Positions 52,071 through 61,095 of a stretch of 64,000 nt of DNA are shown in pieces (position 1 is the first letter of the stretch; each line of letters opens with the position of its first letter). The position numbers and the translations under genes were made by a program. The notes under the pieces were generated by a model. The model did no database searches and was not told where the DNA came from. It saw nothing but the letters and a program-made list of their open reading frames with translations. The stretch spans positions 39,044 through 103,043 of the forward strand of contig NZ_BAABLK010000094.1 of NCBI RefSeq assembly GCF_039544305.1. The letters run 5' to 3'. Origin of the DNA: Paeniglutamicibacter antarcticus_C (GTDB lineage: Bacteria; Actinomycetota; Actinomycetes; Actinomycetales; Micrococcaceae).

Positions 52071-52730
52071 TCAGCCCAAGATTCCGCCCTGCCGTGCCAG
52101 CATATGCCCGCCGCCGCTGCTCAGGCGCAGCCACTGGCCGGATGAATACAGTGTGGAGGCCTCCCCCGCACGAAGGAACCCCAGCGCATGGGCCCCGAAG
52201 GCCACGGCAAGTGGCGTCGGTGTACCCACTCCCTCGACCGTCGTGGACCAGATCCTGGCGCGCACCGATTTGAGCACGGGACTGCCGGCGTTTGCCGGTA
52301 GCGCCTGCGCCACCACGCTCATTCCGCGCAGCGCCTCGGTGACCAACATATCGTCGTCCAGTATCCCTTGCTGCTCCCAGCCGCCCCGAGGCACCTGCTG
52401 GCCGGTCCATGACGCCTTGACCTCCGTCGGCGGCACGGAAAGTTCCAGCAACTCCTCGCCCATGCGGGCCAATCTGTCGGTCAATGCGGAGATGGCGTAC
52501 ACGCCCTGTGTCTTGGCTGGCACCGAGAGCCGCACAGCGCGCATCCCCAACACCGTGGGAACCGCATTGCCAAGAAACTCCGGATAGAGCACCGGCACGT
52601 ACAACGCCAGGGCGTTGCCCGCGGCGTGCATCATGACCGCCCCGTCCTCGATCGATCGAGCGCGTGCCAGGAACGTGGTCAGATCCGCAACGGTTTCCTG
52701 ATCCTCAAGTACAACGGTTTCACTTGCCAT
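52071..52730 (-). CDS. Conserved-looking hypothetical protein
   Basis: A 219-residue soluble protein that I do not recognise. The composition is balanced and not low-complexity, with TTFLARARSIEDGAVMMHA, ALALYVPVLYPEFLG and LTDRLARMGEELLELSVPP near the N-terminus, and a C-terminal LYSSGQWLRLSSGGGHML. There is no membrane segment or metal motif. The pattern looks like an orphan cytosolic protein retained in the genus. It faces the globin gene and is divergent from tesB. Confidence 0.75.
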   Translation of the reverse strand: MASETVVLEDQETVADLTTFLARARSIEDGAVMMHAAGNALALYVPVLYPEFLGNAVPTVLGMRAVRLSVPAKTQGVYAISALTDRLARMGEELLELSVPPTEVKASWTGQQVPRGGWEQQGILDDDMLVTEALRGMSVVAQALPANAGSPVLKSVRARIWSTTVEGVGTPTPLAVAFGAHALGFLRAGEASTLYSSGQWLRLSSGGGHMLARQGGILG

Positions 52731-52771
52731 GCCACCATACTTTCATGTTCGAAGCGGCCGGGCTCAATCAG

Positions 52772-52857
52772 TCTTCCCCCGACGGCTGAACACGGCGTCG
52801 GTACGGCGTGGCCCCATCGGATTTTCCCCAACGGCGGAACAGGGCGTCGATACGCCG
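52772..52857 (+). repeat. Imperfect tandem pair of 37-bp repeats
   Basis: Two copies 49 bp apart share the pattern TTCCCC(C)(G/A)ACGGC(T/G)GAACA(C/G)GGCGTCG(G/A)TACG(G/C)CG (52772-52808 and 52821-52857), within the 191-bp gap between the divergent hypothetical gene and tesB. Possibly paired regulator sites or a local duplication. Confidence 0.5.
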
Positions 52858-52921
52858 AACAACTCCTCGGGGCGATAGTGTCTAACCAGATCATTATTTC
52901 TCCCTTTCAAGGAGCACAAAC

Positions 52922-53812
52922 GTGAGCACCCAAGACACGACGACGCCGAAACTGATTGAGCTGCTTGACCTAAGCGGTGATCCCGAGGCGCGGACCGATG
53001 AAGACATCTTCGTCGGCCACACACCACCGCAGTCAAGGAACAGGATCTTCGGCGGCCAGGTGCTCGGCCAGGCCGTGATGGCAGCGTCCAAGACCGTCGA
53101 GCAGGCCCGACCCATACATTCCATGCACGGATACTTCCTGCGTGCGGGAGACGCGAGGCTGCCCATCACTTTCGGGGTGCAACGGCTGCGGGACGGTCGT
53201 TCGTTCTCGGCACGCCGGGTCCATGCGTACCAGGACGGGGTGCCCATCCTTTCGATGATCGCCTCGTTCCAGACATACGACGAGGGCATCGACCACCAAG
53301 ACACCATGCCCGAAGGAATCCCGGATCCCGAGTCGCTGCCTTCGACCGCGGAGCTGATCGGCGATATCAACCACCCCGTTGCCAAGGAATATGCGTTCAA
53401 CAGGCCCTTCGACATTCGCTACATCAGCGAGCCGCTGTTCTTGAAGGGTTCCGAGGACCGAAGCGCTGCCAACGCGGTGTGGATGAAAACCAACTCAGCC
53501 ATGCCCGACGACGATGCCCTGCACCGGGCTGCACTGGCCTTTGCCAGCGACTACACGCTTCTCGAATCTGTTCTGCGACGCCACGGGCTGGCATGGATCA
53601 CCCCGGGCATGTCAGTGGCCAGCTTGGATCACGCCATGTGGTGGCACCGCCCGTTCAGGGTCGATGAGTGGCTTCTCTATGTGCAGGAATCACCCAGCGC
53701 CTCGGGTTCCCGCGGCTTGGCCACCGGACGGATCTTCAACCGCGCCGGACAGCTCGTGGCCACCGTCGCACAGGAAGGCATGGTTCGTCTGCCCAAGGAC
53801 GACGGCGAATAG
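52922..53812 (+). CDS. tesB: Acyl-CoA thioesterase II
   Basis: Hydrolyses acyl-CoA to free acid and CoA; a double hotdog fold. 296 residues, the TesB length. Conserved NRIFGGQVLGQAVMAA, HSMHGYFLRAGD, DGRSFSARRV in the first half, and MSVASLDHAMWWHRPFRVDEWLLY with the catalytic Asp, SGSRGLATGRIFN and VAQEGMVR with the Gln in the second. GTG start with AAGGAG 7 nt upstream. Followed by a strong terminator. Confidence 0.96.
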   Translation: MSTQDTTTPKLIELLDLSGDPEARTDEDIFVGHTPPQSRNRIFGGQVLGQAVMAASKTVEQARPIHSMHGYFLRAGDARLPITFGVQRLRDGRSFSARRVHAYQDGVPILSMIASFQTYDEGIDHQDTMPEGIPDPESLPSTAELIGDINHPVAKEYAFNRPFDIRYISEPLFLKGSEDRSAANAVWMKTNSAMPDDDALHRAALAFASDYTLLESVLRRHGLAWITPGMSVASLDHAMWWHRPFRVDEWLLYVQESPSASGSRGLATGRIFNRAGQLVATVAQEGMVRLPKDDGE

Positions 53813-53821
53813 CCCGGAACG

Positions 53822-53871
53822 CCAAAGGCCCGGATCGGCACCGAGTAATCGGTGGGGATCCGGGCCTTTGG
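53822..53871. terminator. Bidirectional terminator
   Basis: Perfect 15-bp arms CCAAAGGCCCGGATC and GATCCGGGCCTTTGG followed by TTT on the plus strand. It lies between the convergent tesB and ettA. Confidence 0.8.
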
Positions 53872-53912
53872 TTTGACCATGGAAGCTACTGCCGCGCACG
53901 GCAGGGACCTCC

Positions 53913-55595
53913 CTAGCCGCGGGTCAGGCGACGGTGGGTGACGCGGTGCGGCTTAGCTGCTTCAGGGCCCAAGCGCTCGACCTTGTTCGCTTCATAGGAC
54001 TCGAAGTTGCCCTCGAACCAGTGCCAGTTCGCCGGGTTCTCGTCGGTGCCCTCGTAGGACAGGATGTGGGTCGCCACACGGTCCAGGAACCAACGGTCGT
54101 GCGATACGACCACGGCGCAACCCGGGAATTCGAGCAGCGCGTTTTCCAGGCTGGAGAGCGTTTCGACGTCGAGGTCGTTAGTCGGCTCGTCAAGCAGCAG
54201 CAAGTTGCCGCCCTGCTTGAGGGTCAGCGCCAGGTTCAGGCGGTTTCGCTCACCACCGGAGAGCACACCTGCCTTCTTCTGCTGGTCCGGTCCCTTGAAT
54301 CCGAAGGCAGCGACATAAGCCCGTGAAGGGACTTCTACCTGGCCGACGTGCATGTAATCGTTGCCGTCGGACACGACCTCCCACAACGACTTCTCCGGAT
54401 CGATGCCACCACGGTTCTGGTCGACATAGGAGATCTTGACGGAGTCGCCGATATTCAGCTCGCCGCCATCAATCGGCTCCATTCCAACAATGGTCTTGAA
54501 CAGGGTCGACTTGCCGACACCGTTGGGCCCGATCACGCCGACGATACCGTTGCGCGGCAGCGTGAAGGAAAGGTTGTCGATCAGTACGCGGTCGTCGTAG
54601 CCCTTCTTCAGGTTCTTGGCCTCGATGACCAACGAACCCAGTCGCGGCCCAGCTGGAATCTGGATTTCTTCGAAGTCCAGCTTCCGGGTGCGTTCGGCCT
54701 CCGAAGCCATTTCCTCGTAGCGAGCCAGACGGGCCTTCGACTTGGTCTGGCGGCCCTTGGCGTTGGAGCGAACCCATTCGAGTTCTTCGCTCAGGCGCTT
54801 GGCCAGCTTCTGGTCCTTCTTGCCCTGGACCTCGAGACGGTCGCGCTTCTTTTCGAGGTACGTGGAGTAGTTGCCTTCATAGGGGATCAAGCGGCCACGG
54901 TCCACTTCAGCAATCCACTGGGCCACGTGATCCAGGAAGTACCTATCGTGGGTCACCGCGAGAACTGCACCGTGGTACGCCTTGAGGTGCTGCTCCAGCC
55001 ACGACACGGACTCGGCGTCCAAGTGGTTAGTGGGTTCGTCAAGGAGCAACAAGTCAGGTTTCTGCAGCAGGAGCTTGCACAACGCAACTCGGCGACGCTC
55101 TCCACCGGAGAGGTGGGATACCGGGGAATCAGCCGGCGGGCACTGCAACGCGTCCATTGCTTGTTCGAGCTGGGAATCGATATCCCAGGCATCCGCCGTA
55201 TCGATGGCCTCTTGCAGGTGTCCCATTTCCTCGAGCAATGCATCAAAGTCGGCACCGTCTTGGGCCATCTCTTCGGAAATCTCGTTGAACCGGGAGATCT
55301 TCTGGTAGATCTCACCGACTCCCTCCTGGACGTTGCCCAAGACTGTCTTTTCTTCGTTCAGCGGTGGTTCCTGCAACAGGATCCCAACGCTGTATCCGGG
55401 GCTTAGACGCGCCTCGCCGTTAGAGGGTGTGTCCAACCCGGCCATGATCTTCAGGATCGTAGACTTGCCCGCACCGTTCGGACCCACGACGCCGATCTTC
55501 GCGCCTGGGTAGAACGACATGCTGACATTGTCGAGAATGACTTTGTCGCCAACGGCCTTGCGAGCCTTGGTCATCGTGTAAATGAATTCCGCCAT
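53913..55595 (-). CDS. ettA: Energy-dependent translational throttle protein EttA (ABC-F)
   Basis: An ABC-F ATPase that binds the ribosomal E site and gates the first elongation step according to energy charge. 560 residues. It has two ATPase domains with Walker A GPNGAGKST and GPNGVGKST, signatures LSGGERRRVAL and LSGGERNRLNL and Walker B LLLLDEPTNHLD and LLLLDEPTNDLD. They are joined by the basic PtIM linker (YLEKKRDRLEVQGKKDQKLA) that defines the family. The ATG at 55595 (MAEFIYTMTKARK) is the family start. It lies next to a second ssb. Confidence 0.96.
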   Translation of the reverse strand: MAEFIYTMTKARKAVGDKVILDNVSMSFYPGAKIGVVGPNGAGKSTILKIMAGLDTPSNGEARLSPGYSVGILLQEPPLNEEKTVLGNVQEGVGEIYQKISRFNEISEEMAQDGADFDALLEEMGHLQEAIDTADAWDIDSQLEQAMDALQCPPADSPVSHLSGGERRRVALCKLLLQKPDLLLLDEPTNHLDAESVSWLEQHLKAYHGAVLAVTHDRYFLDHVAQWIAEVDRGRLIPYEGNYSTYLEKKRDRLEVQGKKDQKLAKRLSEELEWVRSNAKGRQTKSKARLARYEEMASEAERTRKLDFEEIQIPAGPRLGSLVIEAKNLKKGYDDRVLIDNLSFTLPRNGIVGVIGPNGVGKSTLFKTIVGMEPIDGGELNIGDSVKISYVDQNRGGIDPEKSLWEVVSDGNDYMHVGQVEVPSRAYVAAFGFKGPDQQKKAGVLSGGERNRLNLALTLKQGGNLLLLDEPTNDLDVETLSSLENALLEFPGCAVVVSHDRWFLDRVATHILSYEGTDENPANWHWFEGNFESYEANKVERLGPEAAKPHRVTHRRLTRG

Positions 55596-55680
55596 ACCTT
55601 CAAGGCTAGTGCCTGTGGCGGGCTTACTCACAATTTTTATCCCCGGATTCCACCGATGGCGCATGTTCCTGCACACATTG

Positions 55681-55711
55681 GGCGGCCACCGCATCACATG
55701 CAGTGGCCGCC
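55681..55711 (-). terminator. Stem-loop after the ssb paralogue
   Basis: GGCGGCCAC pairs with GTGGCCGCC (9 bp), extended by GCAT/ATGC in the loop, between the ssb paralogue and ettA. There is no T-run on the minus strand, so its efficiency is doubtful. Confidence 0.45.
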
Positions 55712-55742
55712 GACACATCACTGGTCCAAATTGCGTGATCAG

Positions 55743-56237
55743 CTAGGCCGCTTCATCCTCGGAACCGGGGTCGTCGGAGGGCCAACCGGTCTGCGGGAAT
55801 TCCTCGACTGCCTCCCCTTGGCCAGGGTTCTGCATGGCGTGAGTGGTACGCCGATCGATGTTTTCTTCGCTGCCACCGCCCCGAACGCGTTCAAAACGGC
55901 TTACTCCGAATCGGAGGTCATGACCCATTGCCATGGCCTCGATGTCAACGCTGAAGCCGCGGGTGCCGTCCTTGCGGTCGTACTCGCGAACCTGCATCTT
56001 CCCGTAGACCACTACGTGGTCCCCCATGTGGATGCTTTCAAGCAGGTTGGTCGCCATGGCGCGGAAGCAAGAGACCGTGTACCAGTTGCTGTGTACATCG
56101 GCCCATTTTCCGGTATCCGGATCCTGCCGCCGTTCGTTGCTGACCAAGCGAAACTTGGCGATGAGCGTTCCGCTGTTTTCCCCGCTTTGGCGGCGCTCGG
56201 TTCCCACTACACCGCGCAAGGTTATGTGGTCCGTCAT
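55743..56237 (-). CDS. Single-stranded DNA-binding protein, paralogue
   Basis: A 164-residue SSB with an OB fold (ITLRGVVGTERR, AKFRLVSNERRQDPDTGKWAD, NWYTVSCFRAMATNLLESIHMGDHVVVYGKMQVREYDRKDG). The C-terminal tail is short and ends GSEDEAA, lacking the DDDIPF tip that recruits repair and replication partners. It is therefore probably a second, non-essential SSB (SsbB-like, competence or stress linked), not the main one, which normally lies beside rpsF/rpsR. ATG at 56237. Adjacent to ettA on the same strand. Confidence 0.92.
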   Translation of the reverse strand: MTDHITLRGVVGTERRQSGENSGTLIAKFRLVSNERRQDPDTGKWADVHSNWYTVSCFRAMATNLLESIHMGDHVVVYGKMQVREYDRKDGTRGFSVDIEAMAMGHDLRFGVSRFERVRGGGSEENIDRRTTHAMQNPGQGEAVEEFPQTGWPSDDPGSEDEAA

Positions 56238-56365
56238 GGTGCACTCCAATGCTTGGATGTGGGCAGGCGTCTCCTGCCGCGATCACCCCAGTGTGGAGGT
56301 GCATCGTCAACGTCTTGCAGAACGGGGTAGCGATTGTGGACAAGCCGCTGAATGCGCGATCACAG

Positions 56366-57318
56366 CTAGCCGTCAAACGGTGGTTGTGGGGGTAACTGCC
56401 TCCGGCGGCTCTCTACCGTCGAAAGGCGACGGAATTGTCCAAGGGCCACCAGGACGATGACAACAGCCAGCGGAGCGATCCAGGCGGACCATCCAAGAAT
56501 GGTCGCGTTGACGGTGTTGGCCGGGGCGCCGACCGCCGCAAAGACCAGAAAGAACCCTGCCGCCGCATTGAACGTGCCGTGCGCCAGTGCCGCTGGCCAC
56601 ACGGAGTCGGAGCGCAGGCTCAACCAGCCGAAGACCGCCCCGACAAGGATGCACATGCTCGTCATCATGGTACCCCCAGCCAACCGGGAGCCAGCCGATA
56701 GTTGTAGCCCAGCAGGATCAGTGGTGCATGCCAGACACCCCAAATGACTCCGGAGATCACGATCGCCTTGACCTGGCCGTACCTTAGGAGCTTGGGCAAC
56801 AACCAGCCACGGCAGCCGAGCTCCTCGCCCAACGCGGGCACCAGGTTGATCACCGAACCCGCCAGCACGTTGAGAAACTGAAGCGCCACCAGCATCTCGA
56901 TAGACAAGGGCAGTTCGCCCTGCCCTGAAGTGGAAAGCTGGGCTCCGAGCATCATTTTGAAGCCGGAAAGGTTCTCATAATCGGCCGGGTAGACGCCGAG
57001 GGCGGCGCCGATCGGAAGTGCCGCCAAAACGAGCGCCACGGGAACCACAAGACCCAGGCCCAGGCCCAGGCCCAACAGCAGGCGTCCGGCAGGTTTGAGC
57101 GGCCAGAGGCCCAAGGCATGCGCCTTGGCCGGGGGACGTTCAACGATGAAAACCATCACCAATGAAGCGACCGCGGGGGTGAACATCATGGCCAGGGCCG
57201 CGGTGCCGAAGTGGGCATCGAAATGTCCGTCGCCTTGCCACAGAGGCAATGCCACCAGCCAGGCGAGCCTGAAGGTGATCGCGACGAAGAGCGAGATGTC
57301 CCGAAAATTGAACTTCAC
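56366..57318 (-). pseudogene. CPBP intramembrane protease gene split by a frameshift
   Basis: Two overlapping frames together encode one CPBP (CAAX/Abi-type) glutamic protease. The first (57318 to 56665, GTG start) carries the early helices, the catalytic GEELGCRGWLLPKLL and the second motif GVIWGVWHAPLILLG, and stops after APGWLGVP. The second continues from about 56668 (MMTSMCILVGAVFGWL) to 56366 with the last motif AALAHGTFNAAAG. The break is at a G5 tract (56670-56676 region): one extra G would fuse the frames. The second frame's ATG overlaps the first frame's TGA, so a split but coupled protein is also conceivable. Confidence 0.78.
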
Positions 57319-57532
57319 AGCCTTTGGTGCCTTCCCTCGGGATGGACGATGGCCTCCGGTCTTCTGGATACCTCCCCTTGCCTCGTCCTTCTAACTTGCC
57401 ACGGCCCCGGCAAGGAACGCGTCCCTCTTTGCGAGGATCTCTTGCCACCGCAGGTCCAGGTCTCCAGGGTTGCTGTGTAGTGCACGCCGGGGCCCTCTAT
57501 CGGGAAAGCGATTGGTGCAATAGCATGGCCAA

Positions 57533-58378
57533 ATGTCAGATAACTACGCATCGGTCCCGTTACGCGAACTCAACAATGGCGCCTTCATGCCATCCATTGG
57601 CCTAGGCACCTGGCCGCTGGACGATATCCAGGCCGGAGCGGCAGTCGCCCACGCATTGGAGGCCGGTTACCGGCTGATCGACACGGCGGAGCAGTACGGC
57701 AACGAGGAGGGCATTGGCGAGGGCATCGGTTCCACGTCCATTCCCCGCGAGGAAATCTTCATTACCTCCAAGTTCAATGCGCAATGGCATTCCGTCCAGG
57801 GTGTGATGGACGCTTGGGAGAATTCCTGCAAGCGTCTGGGAGTGGACTACATCGACTTGTTCCTGATCCACTGGCCCAACCCGAATCAAGGAAACTACGT
57901 ACAGGCTTGGGAGGGGCTGGTCAAGTTGCTCAAGCGCGGGAGGGTCAGGGCCATCGGCACCTCGAACTTCACCGTCGAGCAACTCCAGGAAATTATTGAT
58001 GCCACCGGGGTGGTTCCCGACGTCAACCAGTTCCAGCTCTCACCGTTTTGGCTCGACGATGCACGTGTGGCATTCCACTCCGAACACGGCATACTCACCG
58101 AGGCGTGGGCCCCGCTGGGCCGCGGCGAACACGGACTCCTGGAGACCTCACCGGTTGTGCAGGCGGCAGCCGCCCACAAGGTGACCCCTGCCCAGGCTGT
58201 GCTGCGCTGGCACATAGAGCGCGGCGTAGTGCCGATCCCCAAGACCTCGAACCCGGATCGGATGGTTGAAAACCTGGATGTCTTTGCGTTTAACCTGTCT
58301 CCGGCAGAGGTCTTGGCCATCGACGAACTCGATGGTACTGCCGACGAAAGGGTCGATCCAATGCGTTTCGGTCACTAG
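57533..58378 (+). CDS. Aldo/keto reductase
   Basis: NADPH-dependent oxidoreductase with a TIM barrel, 281 residues. The tetrad is visible: Asp and Tyr in RLIDTAEQYGNE (about 46-57), Lys in FITSKFNA (about 79) and His in DLFLIHWPNP (about 111). The cofactor site is VPIPKTSNPDRMVENLDV near 240. It resembles the 2,5-diketo-gluconate reductase group; the natural substrate is unknown. The ATG at 57533 is only a few bases after a possible -10 element (CAATAG), so the message may be nearly leaderless. It converges with the MFS gene, overlapping by 4 nt. Confidence 0.93.
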   Translation: MSDNYASVPLRELNNGAFMPSIGLGTWPLDDIQAGAAVAHALEAGYRLIDTAEQYGNEEGIGEGIGSTSIPREEIFITSKFNAQWHSVQGVMDAWENSCKRLGVDYIDLFLIHWPNPNQGNYVQAWEGLVKLLKRGRVRAIGTSNFTVEQLQEIIDATGVVPDVNQFQLSPFWLDDARVAFHSEHGILTEAWAPLGRGEHGLLETSPVVQAAAAHKVTPAQAVLRWHIERGVVPIPKTSNPDRMVENLDVFAFNLSPAEVLAIDELDGTADERVDPMRFGH

Positions 58379-59616
58379 TCGATTCGTTGTGCCGCCGAAG
58401 CGGGGCCCTGCACAGCAGTTGCCTTTGGCGTGATCACCAGGGTCAGGAGGAGAACGACCGCGACGACGGTAAACGCCCTGAGCACCCCGAAGTGTTCACC
58501 AAGGAACCCCAACACGGGTGGACCGACAAGCATTGACGAGTAGCCGAACACGGCAACGATTCCTACGCGTCGGGGCCCCTCGGTCGGATGTGCCGCCGCA
58601 ACGCTCATGCCCACCGGGAATCCAAGTGAACCTCCCAGTCCCCACAGCAGCGCACCGGTGAAGACGGCCCATGGGGACGTGGCCACGATGAACAGCACGA
58701 TGCCGCTAAGCCCAAGCAGGCCCATGAACATCAATACCTGTTTATGCCCGGCCCTGTCGATAAGCGGGCCGCCGAAGATGCGTCCGGCGGTCATCGCGGC
58801 AACGAAGGCCCCAAAGACCAACGCGCCGTTGGCTTCGCTGAAGCCGTGATCGTCAACCGCGGCTATCGTGAGCCAGTCGTTGGCAGTCCCTTCGGCAAAT
58901 GCCAGACCGGCAACCATCAATCCGATCAGCATCAGGTGCCCGTCCCGGAACAGGACGCGGATGCGCCTCCATCTGTTTTCTGGGGCGGGGATCGCGGCGG
59001 GAGCACCATTCGGCACCGGTTCAAGTCCGGAAACGTTGCGAACGAAGTAAAGTCCCAGCCCCATGATCAAGGCACCAACAATGGTGAAGTTCCACATCAC
59101 ATCGATGTCGAACCGGGCCGCTCCTGCACCAAGGACCGCGCCGATAATGGTCCCGAAACTGAAAAATGCGTGCATCATCGGCAAGACGGTCTTATCCAGC
59201 GAACGTTCGACCGCGGCTCCGTCGACGTTCATCATCACATCGGTGGCGCTAAACACGAAACCGTAGACTGCAAGGACCACCATGGCTCCTCCGGTGCTGC
59301 CCAACATCTCCGTCACACCACCCAGCGCAACCAGTGCCGCACCAAGGCTCAGCAGCCCCAGCTTGATACCGCGCCGGATCCCCAGGCGCGCCAAGATGCC
59401 CGGGGCGAACGCCAGTCCGCCGATGGACCCGATTGCCAGGGAAAAGAGCAAGATACCTACATCGGAAGTGGAGAGCTCCAGTTGCATCCGCACCGCCGGA
59501 AGCCGTGAAACCCACGTAGCAAACGCGAAGCCACATAAAAAGAAGATGCCAAAGATGGAGTTGCGCCAAGATGCGATCGTCGGGTTTCCCCCCACTTCAA
59601 CGGGTGCTTCGGACAT
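58375..59616 (-). CDS. MFS transporter
   Basis: A 413-residue protein with 12 predicted helices. The short loop after helix 2 (PGILARLGIRRGIKLG) holds a relaxed motif A, and ESTIEG-like charged residues are absent. It resembles the FucP/YbjJ-like group of small-molecule permeases that have the pattern GIFFLCGFAFATWVSRLPAV at helix 1. The substrate is unknown. AAAGGATGG lies upstream of the ATG. Confidence 0.85.
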   Translation of the reverse strand: MSEAPVEVGGNPTIASWRNSIFGIFFLCGFAFATWVSRLPAVRMQLELSTSDVGILLFSLAIGSIGGLAFAPGILARLGIRRGIKLGLLSLGAALVALGGVTEMLGSTGGAMVVLAVYGFVFSATDVMMNVDGAAVERSLDKTVLPMMHAFFSFGTIIGAVLGAGAARFDIDVMWNFTIVGALIMGLGLYFVRNVSGLEPVPNGAPAAIPAPENRWRRIRVLFRDGHLMLIGLMVAGLAFAEGTANDWLTIAAVDDHGFSEANGALVFGAFVAAMTAGRIFGGPLIDRAGHKQVLMFMGLLGLSGIVLFIVATSPWAVFTGALLWGLGGSLGFPVGMSVAAAHPTEGPRRVGIVAVFGYSSMLVGPPVLGFLGEHFGVLRAFTVVAVVLLLTLVITPKATAVQGPASAAQRID

Positions 59617-59816
59617 ACTGGGTAACTGCCATCCTTTCGGCGGTCAAACGATAAATGAGGCTACTGGTCGTCCGCATCCTCCAACGGCGATAGTTGACAC
59701 TTTCATCATACGTCCGGAGTAATTACTTTTCAGAGCCTCGGTAGCACTCCCAACTCGGTATGGCCAAGAATGGAATATGAGCGTGTCCGTTGTTTAGGCT
59801 ATGATTCTTGTGCCCG

Positions 59817-59890
59817 GCCCCCGTAGCTCAGATGGATAGAGCAAGAGCCTTCTAATCTCTAGGTCGCGCGTTCGAGTCGCGCCGGGGGCA
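59817..59890 (+). tRNA. tRNA-Arg (anticodon TCT)
   Basis: GCCCCCG acceptor pairs with CGGGGGC, D-arm GCTC/GAGC, anticodon loop CTTCTAA (anticodon TCT, reads AGA/AGG), T-loop GTTCGAGTC, discriminator A. The last anticodon-stem pair is a C-T mismatch. CCA is not encoded (ACC follows). Confidence 0.93.
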
Positions 59891-60039
59891 CCTGCAACGA
59901 GTGACATCCGGCTGTGCATTCCTGGCGGATGTCACTCGTTTCTTTCCGCACGCGGCAGGGCGGTGAAGCAACGATTCAAACCATGGCCCGTTTGCTTCCA
60001 ATTTCAGGCACGACGTATTTCGATGTAGTTCCGGCCTCG

Positions 60040-60267
60040 TCAGCCGTGGTGGATCCCCCCGACCCTGTGTGCGCCATCCCAGATCATTTCCCGCGGTTCG
60101 CCACCGGACGTGCTGGTGGTCCTGGCTAGGTAGCGGGCCCGCACGCGTTCTTCCCGATGCGGATCCGTCGGCATCGATTCAACCATCTGCGCAGCCGGCC
60201 AATCCCAGATGGTCATTTCTCGGCCGTCGAATGGGCCGCCACGCAAGACGACCCGCATCGAGCTCAT
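60040..60267 (-). CDS. Small hypothetical protein
   Basis: About 75 residues starting MSSMRVVLRGGPFDGREMTI. The RVVLRGGPFDGREM pattern occurs at the start of many small actinobacterial proteins of unknown function. A second half with YLARTTSTSGGEPREMIWDG completes a compact beta-rich chain. Codon use matches the neighbours. The frame continues upstream without protein character, so the start at 60267 (or 60258) is preferred. Confidence 0.62.
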   Translation of the reverse strand: MSSMRVVLRGGPFDGREMTIWDWPAAQMVESMPTDPHREERVRARYLARTTSTSGGEPREMIWDGAHRVGGIHHG

Positions 60268-60461
60268 GGCCGATACCTTTGAAACGGTTTCGCTCTGCGG
60301 AAATACATGATTTCTTCCTTGATTTCGGGCTCTCCACTGCTCCACGGCTTGCCGTGGTTTCCTCAGCATCACGCAGCTGGGTGGATTTCACAATAGCCAG
60401 CTCGGGGCTCGTAAACCGGAGCCGCCGCCACGTCAGCCAAGACCGTACTACAGCCGTGTGG

Positions 60462-60908
60462 CTAAAGCGGCAGCCGGCCCCCGGACTTGAGGTTTTTCAT
60501 GACGATTGTGCTGGTTAATTTTTCCACCCCGGGCAGCCCCACCAGGACATCGTCATAGAACCGCTGATAAGCAGGCAGGTCCGAAGCCATTACGCGCAGC
60601 AAGAAATCAGGCTCACCAAACAGCCGCTGGGCATCGATGATTTGACCGATCTCGCCAACCTCGCGCTCAAAATCCTTCATGCTCGAGCGGTCCCGCAAGG
60701 TCACAAAGATAATGGCTTCGAACCCCAGATCAACTTTGGCCGGATCGACATCGACACCGTACCCCCGGATGACCCCGTTGTTTTCCAGCTCCCTCAGCCT
60801 CCGATGGCAAGGAGCGAGTGTCAGCCCGACGCCCACCGCCAAGGCAGTCGCGGTCATGCGCCCGTTCTCCTGCAACTTTCGCAGGATAGCGCGATCGATT
60901 CCGTCCAT
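60462..60908 (-). CDS. Lrp/AsnC family transcriptional regulator
   Basis: A 148-residue regulator with an N-terminal AsnC-type helix-turn-helix (MDGIDRAILRKLQENGRMTATALAVGVGL, then CHRRLRELENNGVIRGY) and a C-terminal RAM ligand-binding domain (FEAIIFVTLRDRSSMKDFE, PDFLLRVMASDLPAYQRFYDDVL). It is divergent from the LysE-type exporter and probably controls it in response to an amino acid, the classic arrangement for this pair. ATG at 60908 with AAGGG upstream. Confidence 0.94.
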   Translation of the reverse strand: MDGIDRAILRKLQENGRMTATALAVGVGLTLAPCHRRLRELENNGVIRGYGVDVDPAKVDLGFEAIIFVTLRDRSSMKDFEREVGEIGQIIDAQRLFGEPDFLLRVMASDLPAYQRFYDDVLVGLPGVEKLTSTIVMKNLKSGGRLPL

Positions 60909-60953
60909 GTCAGAGCCCTTCGATAGATCTTTCTCACCTATCCACAGATGTTA

Positions 60954-60982
60954 CGCAAGATTCTTGCGCAATATGGATTGCG
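60954..60982. promoter_or_regulatory. Overlapping palindromes between the Lrp-type and LysE genes
   Basis: A perfect 15-bp palindrome CGCAAGATTCTTGCG (60954-60968) overlaps by two bases a second inverted repeat CGCAAT/ATTGCG (60967-60972 and 60977-60982). Fifteen-bp AT-centred palindromes suit Lrp/AsnC operators. TTGCGC (60965) with TTTAAT (60990) could be the exporter promoter. Confidence 0.6.
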
Positions 60983-61095
60983 TTTCGGATTTAATCTTCC
61001 AGTCTCATCGTTTAGTGCAAGAACCGGCAAGCACCTCTCGAGGTTTTCTTCCTAAACTTGCCGGTATACCTCCACAGCAGAAAAGAAAAGTGATC

